5,281 nt of DNA from JABHIB01 sp964497715 (GTDB lineage: Archaea; Nanobdellota; Nanobdellia; SCGC-AAA011-G17; PNOQ01), in contig CAZCDH010000021.1 in NCBI GenBank assembly GCA_964497715.1, positions 1-5,281 of the forward strand, written 5' to 3'. Both the position numbers and the translations under genes were made by a program. Shown one piece after another: positions 1 to 5,281 of this stretch. Below the pieces are notes generated by a model, which searched no databases, was not told where the DNA came from, and saw only the letters and a program-made list of their open reading frames with translations. Position 1 is the stretch's first letter. Each line of letters begins with the position of its first letter.

Positions 1-319
1 GTGTCTTCTTTTCTTCCCAGATCTCTTGAGTTTTTGGAAATATCTTTTTCTTTTTCAGTTTTGCAGGTTCTGTAACATTTTTTACTAATCTTGACACTTC
101 TTTTCCAAAATTTTTTTCTATATCTTCTATTGTTGTTTTTGTATCTTCTACTGTGTCATGCAATAGTCCTGCGATTACAACTTCATCAGGTGCATGATTT
201 TTCATTAGAATTATTGCTACATCCATAGGATGAATGATATATGGGGCCTTGTTTATTCTTCTTTTTTGTTTCCCATGTGCTTTTGATGCAAACTCAAATG
301 CTTTTGTTATATCTTCCAT
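1..319 (-). CDS. RelA/SpoT-type HD domain phosphohydrolase, N-terminal part (gene continues past the left edge)
   Basis: The ATG is at 319-317 and the frame stays open for 106 codons to the window edge. The protein matches the HD hydrolase domain of RelA/SpoT/MESH1 proteins, which remove the 3'-pyrophosphate from (p)ppGpp in a Mn-dependent reaction. Visible landmarks are the opening KAHGKQKRR (residues 13-21), PYIIHP with metal ligand H30, LLHDTVEDT (52-60) with metal ligands H54 and D55 and the catalytic pair E58-D59, then FGKEVSRLVKNVTE (71-84) and EIWEEKK (99-105), which aligns with the family's TWEERK element. The last metal ligand (the Asp of the later LADKLHN-type motif) would lie beyond the edge. 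No Shine-Dalgarno sequence precedes the start. The gene lies 36 bases after the lipoprotein gene on the same strand. Whether a synthetase domain or ACT/TGS regions follow cannot be seen. The family call is firm; ppGpp as substrate is inferred, since related HD enzymes also act on NADPH or other nucleotides. Confidence 0.88.
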   Translation of the reverse strand, partial: MEDITKAFEFASKAHGKQKRRINKAPYIIHPMDVAIILMKNHAPDEVVIAGLLHDTVEDTKTTIEDIEKNFGKEVSRLVKNVTEPAKLKKKKIFPKTQEIWEEKKT

Positions 320-345
320 CTCTTGGTTGAAGAGTGCTTTTCTAG

Positions 346-354
346 GTTTTTAAG
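346..354 (-). promoter_or_regulatory. Weak TATA-like box before the HD hydrolase gene
   Basis: The minus strand reads CTTAAAAAC about 30 bases before the HD gene ATG, and it overlaps the stop codon of the upstream gene. The spacing would suit a very short leader. The match is poor and the gene may instead be read through from the lipoprotein promoter. Confidence 0.25.
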
Positions 355-355
355 A

Positions 356-1822
356 TTACCTATGTTTTTTCTGAACTTGTTTTGTTTGAGTATTTTGTTG
401 TTGTGTTTTCTTAGGTTGTACACTTCTTTTTTGTGGTGTGTATGTTTTCTTCTGAGTAGTCTTAGGTTTAGTGTATGTTTTCTTCTGAGTAGTCTTAGGT
501 TTAGTGTATGTTTTCTTCTGAGTAGTCTTAGGTTTAGTGTATGTTTTTCTTTTTTGAGTTTCTGTTTTCTTAGGTGTTACATATGTTTTTTTCTTTTTAG
601 TCTCTTGTTTTTTTGGAATAGTATAAGTTTTCCGCTTATTTGTTGTTTTAGGTATTATCTTTGTTGTTTTCGGTTTGTCATAAGTTCTAGGTTTAACAGT
701 TCCTGTTGAAGGTTTGTAAGTTTTAGTATGGCTATTATTATAGCTTTTTCGTTCTACTTTAGTTTTCAAACTTTTTTCACTTTTTCTAAGATCTGTTTTG
801 TATCTTTTTTGATCAAATGTTTTAGTTTTCCATGTTTTTCCAGGAACTCTTCTAGTTTCTGTTTTTGATATTGGCCTATGTCTTCTTTGTTTGTATTGAT
901 GGTGCCAATTTATGTGATTGTAATTGTGATTCCACCACATGTCCCAGTGGTGATGGCTGTGGTTCCAATGATGAGGGTTGTGCCATCTTGGATATGGGTC
1001 GTATCCATCTAGGTATCCGTCGTTATCTGTATCAGGATCTCTAGGGTTTGTTCCCATCCATATTTCAACTAAATCGCTAAGTCCATCATAATCTGTGTCC
1101 CAGTTGTAGGGGTTTGTACCTGCAATCATCTCTGACCAGTTAGATATTCCATCCCCATCCCAATCTTGTCCATAGTGATCATGATAATTAGTGTTGTAAG
1201 TTATAACTCCTCTAAGTTCTGGATCCCACCACGGATTAAGATTTGAAGGATAGTGTGCATGATTGTACCATCTCCACCATCCATCTCCCCAGAATTCATA
1301 CCCTCTGTTATTATTTAATCTTGATTCATAAGATGGATCTGTAAAATATAATTCTCCATTTATGTTTATTGTCTCTAATTCTAATATGTCATTATTTTGT
1401 CTTTGATCATATATACCCGTAGCATATACTTCTTTTAGTGGATGTCCTGCTGGGGAGATTTCATTAATTTCAATAATTCTATCTATACTTTCTTTAACTT
1501 CTCTAAGAAGTGTTCTGTTTGATTTTCTGACATCTTCATATATCGATATATTCTCTCCCTTTTCTTGAGAGTAACCTTCAATTCTGAGGGTTTTATCGAA
1601 CATATCTACTCTTTCTGGGATAATCTCTAATCCTGCTCTTATTCCATCTCCTAAATTTTCTTGATGATATGAGGATTCATAGCCTACTCTATTTTCGATG
1701 TTATCATATCTACTTACATACTGTGCACAACCGCTTGTTGAGCCTATAGTTGCAGCAGCTAATAGAGTTATTCCTGTTTTTTTGAGTCCATTTTTTACTT
1801 TTTTTATTAGAGAATTATCCAT
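356..1822 (-). CDS. Putative surface lipoprotein with TSP3-like calcium repeats, a His/Trp-rich segment and a Lys/Thr repeat tail
   Basis: The 488-residue product has no family I can name over its full length. A basic, hydrophobic N-terminus (residues 5-31) ends in STSGC with C32 as a possible lipid-anchor cysteine, suggesting an exported membrane-anchored protein. Residues 33-165 look like a beta-rich domain of unknown type. A Trp-rich patch follows (W178, W182, W183, W185, W198, W199). Three acidic loops of the thrombospondin type-3/bacterial TSP3 kind come next: D220-D222-D224...E231, D242-D244-D246...E253 and D264-D266-D268...D275. They repeat every 22 residues with GTNP linkers and probably bind calcium. 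Residues 280-308 carry 11 His and 6 Trp. Residues 311-488 are lysine/threonine-rich low complexity, ending in an 11-residue repeat. The start is supported by the signal sequence and by a TATA-like box upstream. Surface location and calcium binding are inferences; the role is unknown, with adhesion or cell-wall binding possible. Confidence 0.82.
   Translation of the reverse strand: MDNSLIKKVKNGLKKTGITLLAAATIGSTSGCAQYVSRYDNIENRVGYESSYHQENLGDGIRAGLEIIPERVDMFDKTLRIEGYSQEKGENISIYEDVRKSNRTLLREVKESIDRIIEINEISPAGHPLKEVYATGIYDQRQNNDILELETININGELYFTDPSYESRLNNNRGYEFWGDGWWRWYNHAHYPSNLNPWWDPELRGVITYNTNYHDHYGQDWDGDGISNWSEMIAGTNPYNWDTDYDGLSDLVEIWMGTNPRDPDTDNDGYLDGYDPYPRWHNPHHWNHSHHHWDMWWNHNYNHINWHHQYKQRRHRPISKTETRRVPGKTWKTKTFDQKRYKTDLRKSEKSLKTKVERKSYNNSHTKTYKPSTGTVKPRTYDKPKTTKIIPKTTNKRKTYTIPKKQETKKKKTYVTPKKTETQKRKTYTKPKTTQKKTYTKPKTTQKKTYTKPKTTQKKTYTPQKRSVQPKKTQQQNTQTKQVQKKHR
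438..547 (-). repeat. 33-base perfect tandem repeat inside the lipoprotein tail
   Basis: Three identical 33-base units lie at 441-473, 474-506 and 507-539, and the period stays perfect from 438 to 547 (about 3.3 copies). Each unit encodes the 11 residues KTYTKPKTTQK, at residues 426-436, 437-447 and 448-458, with a partial KTYT after them. Two older, diverged units of 14 residues precede them (398-411 and 412-425, starting KTYTIPKK and KTYVTPKK). A further related TYDKPKTT occurs at 380-387. Because the period is a multiple of three, copy-number change keeps the frame. Confidence 0.95.
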
Positions 1823-1835
1823 TTTGAATCATTAT

Positions 1836-1859
1836 CTTATATATATTAAAATATATAAG
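1836..1859 (-). promoter_or_regulatory. TATA region of the lipoprotein gene, within a near-palindrome
   Basis: The minus strand reads CTTATATATTTT from 1859, about 28-32 bases before the lipoprotein ATG. This suits a TATA box with little or no leader. The whole 24-base segment is a near-perfect palindrome (CTTATATAT arm against ATATATAAG, two mismatched position pairs), so TATA-like sequence is present on both strands. A regulator site overlapping the promoter is possible, but AT-rich palindromes also arise by chance. Confidence 0.5.
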
Positions 1860-1873
1860 TGTTTTCAATTTTA

Positions 1874-2683
1874 TTAGAAATATTTATTCAGTGTTGTTTT
1901 CTCTAAAACGTCCACATATTTGGAACATTCGCAGAATCTATGATTACTTTGTGGATAATCTTTTATGTCGTCCGTTTTTGTTTTTTCTTGAATTAATCTA
2001 CACTGTTCGATTGCATGATCTATTAATTCTTGGTCAACTTTTAGATATTTTTTATTTTTTCTTAAAAAATCAATTCCTACAGAATTTGGATGTTTTCCAT
2101 ATTTTTCGTTGTATAGAAGTGCATAGATTGCTAGTTGTAATTTATATTCGTCTGTCATATGGTCCATTCTTGAGGTTTTATAATCTATTAAACTGACATC
2201 TCCCTCAAATTCTTCTATTGCGTCTATATATCCTTGGACTTTGTGTTCTTCTGATACAAAATGTACTTCTGTTTGAGGCTTTGCTGTATTAAATGCTTCT
2301 TTAAAATCTGTTTTTTCTGCTCTTGTTATTACTTTTTTTATGAATCTATTAAACCAATTATTTAACATATTTACTGATTCTCCAAAGAAATATTTTTCTT
2401 GTTTTTCATCTAATTTTAATTCGTCCAACTGATCTTTTGATTCTTCCCATCTCTGTTTAAATATACTCTGTAGAATTATATTTAGTTCTATTTCGTAATG
2501 TTCTTTATCTATCTCACTTGTTTTTAAATCGAAAAAATCTTCTAGTGCAGCGTGGACTATTTTTCCTCTGATTAGGTGGATAGATGGTGCCAAACTCAAT
2601 TTTTTGATATACCTATAATAATAACACCTAGGACACATATTATAATAATTTATTGAACTCGGACTTTGGATTCTTTGTGCCAT
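1874..2683 (-). CDS. Stand-alone RecB/Cas4-like PD-(D/E)XK nuclease
   Basis: The 269-residue protein fits the PDDEXK_1 (RecB C-terminal/Cas4-like) family of Mg-dependent DNA nucleases. Motifs appear in order: SPSSINYYNMCPRCYYYRYI at 7-26, RGKIVHAALEDFF with H44 at 39-51, TEVHF with E139, GYID with D154, LIDYKTS with D167 and K169, and LQLAIYALLY with Q183 and Y187. D154, D167 and K169 are the expected catalytic residues. The protein begins and ends with the family's edges, so it is full-length for a single nuclease domain and has no helicase part. Cysteines C17 and C20 at the N-terminus and C251 and C253 near the C-terminus resemble the cluster-binding Cys of Cas4/AddB, but in a 2+2 pattern instead of 1+3. 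There are no cas genes or CRISPR repeats nearby, so a Cas4 role is unsupported; DNA end processing or repair is likelier. It lies 59 bases after the ABC gene. Confidence 0.87.
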   Translation of the reverse strand: MAQRIQSPSSINYYNMCPRCYYYRYIKKLSLAPSIHLIRGKIVHAALEDFFDLKTSEIDKEHYEIELNIILQSIFKQRWEESKDQLDELKLDEKQEKYFFGESVNMLNNWFNRFIKKVITRAEKTDFKEAFNTAKPQTEVHFVSEEHKVQGYIDAIEEFEGDVSLIDYKTSRMDHMTDEYKLQLAIYALLYNEKYGKHPNSVGIDFLRKNKKYLKVDQELIDHAIEQCRLIQEKTKTDDIKDYPQSNHRFCECSKYVDVLEKTTLNKYF

Positions 2684-2702
2684 TTTAATTCAAAAGAATG
2701 TT

Positions 2703-2712
2703 GTTTTAAAAG
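2703..2712 (-). promoter_or_regulatory. TATA box of the nuclease gene
   Basis: The minus strand reads CTTTTAAAAC, with the TTTTAAAA core centred about 24.5 bases before the nuclease ATG. This matches the spacing expected for a leaderless archaeal transcript and is close to the spacing at 4535-4542 and 4729-4736. It suggests the nuclease can be transcribed independently of the ABC gene. Confidence 0.5.
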
Positions 2713-2742
2713 AATTGCTTAAGTAGAATATACATGTTATTT

Positions 2743-4524
2743 TTATTTAATATATCCACCTTTTTGTAAGTCCCAAAGCTTTCTATATCTTCCTGGAAGT
2801 TTTATTAATTCTTTATGTGTTCCTATTTGGACTATTTTTCCTTTATCTAAAACTACTATTTTATCAGAGTTCATTATTGTTGATAATCTGTGGGCTATAA
2901 TTATTGAAGTTCTTCCTATCATTAATTTTTCTAAATCTCTTTGAATGTCATGTTCTGTTTTTGAATCTAGTGCGGAAGTAGCCTCATCTAAGATTAACAT
3001 TTTTTTATCTGCTAGTATTGCTCTTGCGATTGATACTCTTTGTTTTTCTCCACCAGAAAGTTTCACTCCTCTTTCTCCAACTATTGTTTTTTCTTTCAGT
3101 GGAAATGTTTTTACTATCCTATATAATTGTGCAAATTTCATAGCTGCAATTACTTCTTCTTTTGTTGCTTTAGGATTTGAGAAAGCAATGTTATTGTAAA
3201 TTGTATCATCAAATAATATGCACTCCTGTGGAACTATACTTAGTTCAGATCTTAATGATTCTTGTTGTATATTTGTTATGTTAATATTGTCTATTAAAAT
3301 CTCTCCATTATCTAAGTCATATAATCTGTAAAGTAATTTTACTAGCGTGGATTTTCCCGATCCAGAATATCCAACAAATGCAACTTTTTCGTTCTCATGT
3401 ATTTTTAGTGAAAAGTTTTTTAGTAATCTTTGTCCTTTGTGATAGTTAAATGAAACTTTTTTGAATTCAACTGTTCCCTTTTTTATTCTTAATTTCTTTG
3501 CAGAGGGTTTATCTTTTATTTCATTCTCCATTTTCCCATACTCAAATAATGGTTGGAAATCTGCCATTGATCTATAAAATCTTCTTATTCCATTCATGAA
3601 TCCGAATAGTGGCCCAATTATATCTCCATAAACTGCGTATACAAAGATTACGGTTCCTATACTAATTTCACTATTAACAAATTGCATGAGTGGGAAATAC
3701 ATTAAAAATATGAATCCTATTCCTAGAATTAATGATTGTACTGCCTCTAACCATTTGAAATAATTCCAATGTTTTACCATTGCTTTTTTGGTTTTGCTTG
3801 TAAATAATTTAAATTTTCTTTTTATCCTATCTTCTTTTCCAAAATGTTTTATTGAATCTATGTTTGTCATGAAATCGTTTAAATTTGCTTTCTCAATATC
3901 CGATGCATCTATCACTGCCAGGTTTGCTTTTTTTTGCATATTTTGAAGTTTTAGACTAGAAAGTATGAATGCAATCATTGTTACAAATATGGTTAGTGCC
4001 GAAGTCCAACTAAAATATATCAATGCAGTTCCTACTACTATTGTTTGGAATAAAAGTGGTGCAAAATGGAATGCAATTATATCATTCATTGATTCTATTG
4101 CTGATCCTCCTCTTATGATTCTCGAAATAAGGGATCCTGTTTTTTTGGAGGTGTGGAAGTTATAAGATAAGTGAATTATGTGATCAAAGAATCTAGTTTT
4201 TATGTCTTGCATCATCTTCGAGTCTATTTTATTTATAAGATGTATATGGAACCATTTACTAATGCTTAGAACTATTCTGATTAGGATATAGATTATTGCT
4301 ACAAATGTTAAGAGTTCTACAAATTCTGATTTTGCTAAAACTCCTGAAGAGAATTTTTCACTATTGTCTATAACTAGTTTGTATAAAAACTTAGGTGCTG
4401 TCGTTGCAATTGCGGAGACTACACTCAGGAGAAGGATTCCTATAAGAAGAGATTTGTAGTTTCTTAAAAAACTCCAATATATCTTCAAATTATATTTAAA
4501 ATCTATTTCTCTCTTCTTTTCCAT
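2743..4524 (-). CDS. ABC exporter half-transporter (MsbA/ABCB type, fused membrane and ATPase domains)
   Basis: This 593-residue protein has the layout of type IV ABC exporters, which work as dimers and use ATP to move a substrate outward across the cytoplasmic membrane. About six membrane helices lie near residues 24-44, 68-90, 147-168, 172-192, 262-281 and 288-308. The ATPase domain follows from about 350: aromatic A-loop residue Y361, Walker A GYSGSGKS (385-392), Q-loop Q433, X-loop GERG (483-486), signature LSGGE (489-493), Walker B ending LILDE with D513 and E514, D-loop SALD (517-520) and switch H545. All catalytic residues are present and the length is normal, so a functional homodimer is expected. 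The ATPase half resembles MsbA, multidrug and Atm1-like members alike. Substrate is not predictable; lipid, peptide or drug are all possible. No partner half-transporter is adjacent. The start is supported by a TATA-like box 28 bases upstream. Confidence 0.95.
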   Translation of the reverse strand: MEKKREIDFKYNLKIYWSFLRNYKSLLIGILLLSVVSAIATTAPKFLYKLVIDNSEKFSSGVLAKSEFVELLTFVAIIYILIRIVLSISKWFHIHLINKIDSKMMQDIKTRFFDHIIHLSYNFHTSKKTGSLISRIIRGGSAIESMNDIIAFHFAPLLFQTIVVGTALIYFSWTSALTIFVTMIAFILSSLKLQNMQKKANLAVIDASDIEKANLNDFMTNIDSIKHFGKEDRIKRKFKLFTSKTKKAMVKHWNYFKWLEAVQSLILGIGFIFLMYFPLMQFVNSEISIGTVIFVYAVYGDIIGPLFGFMNGIRRFYRSMADFQPLFEYGKMENEIKDKPSAKKLRIKKGTVEFKKVSFNYHKGQRLLKNFSLKIHENEKVAFVGYSGSGKSTLVKLLYRLYDLDNGEILIDNINITNIQQESLRSELSIVPQECILFDDTIYNNIAFSNPKATKEEVIAAMKFAQLYRIVKTFPLKEKTIVGERGVKLSGGEKQRVSIARAILADKKMLILDEATSALDSKTEHDIQRDLEKLMIGRTSIIIAHRLSTIMNSDKIVVLDKGKIVQIGTHKELIKLPGRYRKLWDLQKGGYIK

Positions 4525-4534
4525 TTTCGTTAAG

Positions 4535-4542
4535 TTTAAATA
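4535..4542 (+). promoter_or_regulatory. TATA box (TTTAAATA) of the plus-strand small ORF
   Basis: TTTAAATA is centred 25.5 bases before the ATG at 4564. This is the spacing at which an archaeal promoter would start a leaderless transcript at that ATG. The same octamer stands 24.5 bases before the ATG at 4757. It sits inside the core-promoter span of the divergent ABC gene. Confidence 0.55.
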
Positions 4543-4548
4543 TCTCCT

Positions 4549-4556
4549 ATTTTATA
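4549..4556 (-). promoter_or_regulatory. TATA box (TATAAAAT) of the ABC exporter gene
   Basis: The minus strand reads TATAAAAT centred about 28.5 bases before the ABC ATG at 4524. This predicts a transcript beginning within a few bases of the start codon. An AGGAG on the same strand (4548-4544) is 19 bases from the ATG, too far for a Shine-Dalgarno site. Confidence 0.55.
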
Positions 4557-4563
4557 CAAGAGT

Positions 4564-4650
4564 ATGACAAAGGTTGAGTATTTTTCCGAAGACTTTATGC
4601 AAAAGAAACCTCTTTCAGATAAGTATGAGGATTCTGAAGATGAGTCTTGA
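4564..4650 (+). CDS. Candidate small acidic protein, 28 residues, unrecognised
   Basis: An ATG at 4564 opens a 28-codon frame ending in TGA at 4648-4650. The peptide starts MTKVEYFSEDFMQKK and ends in an acidic run, KYEDSEDES. It has nine acidic against four lysine residues, no membrane segment and no cysteine. I do not recognise it. The case for coding is contextual: a TTTAAATA box at leaderless spacing precedes it, the start directly diverges from the ABC gene 39 bases away, and a run of T-tracts that could end the transcript begins about 30 bases after the stop. Against it, 28 codons is short enough to be open by chance and no homology can be tested here. A non-coding leader or short RNA in the same place is the alternative. 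Confidence 0.45.
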   Translation: MTKVEYFSEDFMQKKPLSDKYEDSEDES

Positions 4651-4681
4651 GGATTAAAATTGTGATATCTGTTTAAAAATG

Positions 4682-4719
4682 TTTTCGTTTTCTGAAGCTG
4701 TTTTATCTAATTTTATTTT
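4682..4719 (+). terminator. T-rich probable terminator after the small ORF
   Basis: Five separate TTTT tracts occur in 38 bases on the plus strand, with no strong hairpin. Archaeal termination commonly uses such U-rich stretches. It lies between the small ORF stop and the TATA box of the next gene, which is where an end of transcription is expected. Confidence 0.45.
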
Positions 4720-4728
4720 AGAAAGCTA

Positions 4729-4736
4729 TTTAAATA
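4729..4736 (+). promoter_or_regulatory. TATA box (TTTAAATA) of the cysteine-rich surface protein gene
   Basis: TTTAAATA is identical to the box before the small ORF and is centred 24.5 bases before the ATG at 4757. It is only 18.5 bases from the in-frame ATG at 4751 and lies inside the frame opened by the ATG at 4679. It therefore favours 4757 as the real start. Confidence 0.55.
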
Positions 4737-4756
4737 ATCCTAATCAAAGTATGATT

Positions 4757-5281
4757 ATGAAAAAGGGTATGTTATTAATTATATTGTTATTCTGTGTAAG
4801 TTTTGTTGTAGCCCAGCCACCTTCATTCCATGTTTTTAGTGGATATGTTTCTTGCGAAGAGTTTGACGGGCATCTTACTGATTATAGCATTAGTGCAACT
4901 ATTTATGGAGATAATATTTCTTCATCGTTTCAAGGCGAAATTAATGGTGGAGAGTATGTAATTTTTGTTGATGATTCTAAATTTAATTGCTCTGAAGAAT
5001 GTGGGGTAAATTTTGTTGTATCTGGAGAGAATTTCGTAGGTACAAATTATTCTTCTATGGGTTTTGATATTTTTAATATTACTTTGAGTGCAGAGCATTC
5101 TTTGTGTTCTTCTGGAACGGTGTGTGAGGATGGAACCTGTGAAGGTGATGAAACATGTAGTAGTTGTCCAGCTGATTGTGGTACTTGTCCTACTACTGGT
5201 GGAGGGCCTACTGGTGGGTCTACATCCGATGATGAATGTGGAGATGATGAAGTAAACCAAGATGATGAAGAGTGTGATGGT
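4757..5281 (+). CDS. Secreted cysteine-rich surface protein, N-terminal part (gene continues past the right edge)
   Basis: The frame is open for 175 codons to the window edge. Residues 1-19 form a clear Sec signal peptide (MKK, then a hydrophobic stretch from about 4 to 18, cleavage likely after VVA before Q20). Residues 24-111 look like a beta-sandwich module of the kind found at the N-terminus of many DPANN secreted proteins. It holds four N-glycosylation sequons (N53-I-S, N77-C-S, N97-Y-S, N107-I-T) and cysteines C33, C78 and C82. Next comes a Cys module (C123, C128, C134, C137, C141, C144) of the CxxGxCxxxExCxxCxxDCG type, then a Gly/Thr linker (146-157). An acidic CGDDEVNQDDEECDG (161-175) follows, resembling the start of a myxococcal Cys-rich/DUF4215 repeat. 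The ATG at 4757 is preferred over 4751 and 4679 because it gives the best signal peptide and fits the TATA box. A surface or secreted location is well supported; the function is unknown, with adhesion or an S-layer role possible. Confidence 0.82.
   Translation, partial: MKKGMLLIILLFCVSFVVAQPPSFHVFSGYVSCEEFDGHLTDYSISATIYGDNISSSFQGEINGGEYVIFVDDSKFNCSEECGVNFVVSGENFVGTNYSSMGFDIFNITLSAEHSLCSSGTVCEDGTCEGDETCSSCPADCGTCPTTGGGPTGGSTSDDECGDDEVNQDDEECDG

Noticed and set aside
438..547. Repeat array considered as CRISPR
   Set aside because: The units are contiguous without spacers and lie in frame in a coding sequence. The nearby RecB-like nuclease has no cas neighbours.
323..709. Plus-strand frame of 128 codons, rich in Phe, Leu, Cys and Ser with three repeats
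   Set aside because: It is the reverse image of the Lys/Thr repeat tail of the lipoprotein; its repeats simply mirror the 33-base units, and no promoter or family match supports it.
1891..2196. Plus-strand frame of 101 codons
   Set aside because: It lies opposite the intact nuclease gene and has no recognisable domain.
2945..3199. Plus-strand frame of 84 codons
   Set aside because: It is antisense to the conserved ATPase domain of the exporter.
3965..4165. Plus-strand frame of 66 codons
   Set aside because: It is antisense to the membrane domain of the exporter and has no independent support.
1..4524. The four minus-strand genes as one functional defence or export system
   Set aside because: Their functions do not connect, the gaps are 36-59 bases, two gaps hold plausible promoters and the third a weak one, and no known system has this set.
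4544..4548. Minus-strand AGGAG as a ribosome binding site for the exporter
   Set aside because: It is 19 bases from the start codon, well beyond the usual distance, and lies between the TATA box and the predicted transcript start.
4679..4756. Upstream in-frame starts at 4679 and 4751 for the surface protein
   Set aside because: Starting at 4679 would put 26 residues before the signal peptide and place the TATA box inside the gene. The 4751 start is too close to the TATA box. The 4757 start fits both signals.
4922..5260. Minus-strand frame of 112 codons rich in Ser, Thr and Arg
   Set aside because: It is the reverse image of the Cys-rich surface protein, whose signal peptide, sequons and Cys module are convincing.

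Overview
This AT-rich window reads as archaeal, most likely a DPANN lineage such as Woesearchaeota or Pacearchaeota. That placement is an inference from gene style, not from a marker gene. The supporting signs are: AT-rich boxes resembling archaeal TATA elements about 24-32 bases before the start codons, no Shine-Dalgarno sequence at a usable distance, a putative secreted lipoprotein with a lipobox-like Ser-Gly-Cys, and a secreted cysteine-rich protein with N-glycosylation sequons of a kind common in DPANN genomes.

Layout. Four genes run leftward on the minus strand. In transcription order they are: a 593-residue ABC exporter half-transporter (4524-2743), a stand-alone RecB/Cas4-like PD-(D/E)XK nuclease (2683-1874), a 488-residue putative surface lipoprotein with TSP3-like calcium repeats, a His/Trp-rich stretch and a Lys/Thr repeat tail (1822-356), and the N-terminal 106 residues of a RelA/SpoT-type HD phosphohydrolase that leaves the window at its left edge (319-1). 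The gaps are 59, 51 and 36 bases. Two of these gaps hold a plausible promoter and the third a weak one, so the genes need not form one operon.

On the plus strand, diverging from the ABC gene, are a 28-codon candidate small ORF (4564-4650), a T-rich probable terminator, and the N-terminal 175 codons of a secreted cysteine-rich surface protein that leaves the window at its right edge (4757-5281). The 39-base gap between the ABC start and the small ORF holds two interleaved core promoters.

The genes do not form a recognisable pathway. Two are envelope or surface proteins, one is a membrane exporter, one a nuclease and one probably an alarmone hydrolase. I found no defence system, RNA gene, mobile element or CRISPR array. 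The most noteworthy items are the composite lipoprotein with its recently expanded 33-base repeat, the 2+2 cysteine arrangement of the nuclease, the interleaved leaderless divergent promoters with the small ORF, and an archaeal SpoT-like HD domain.
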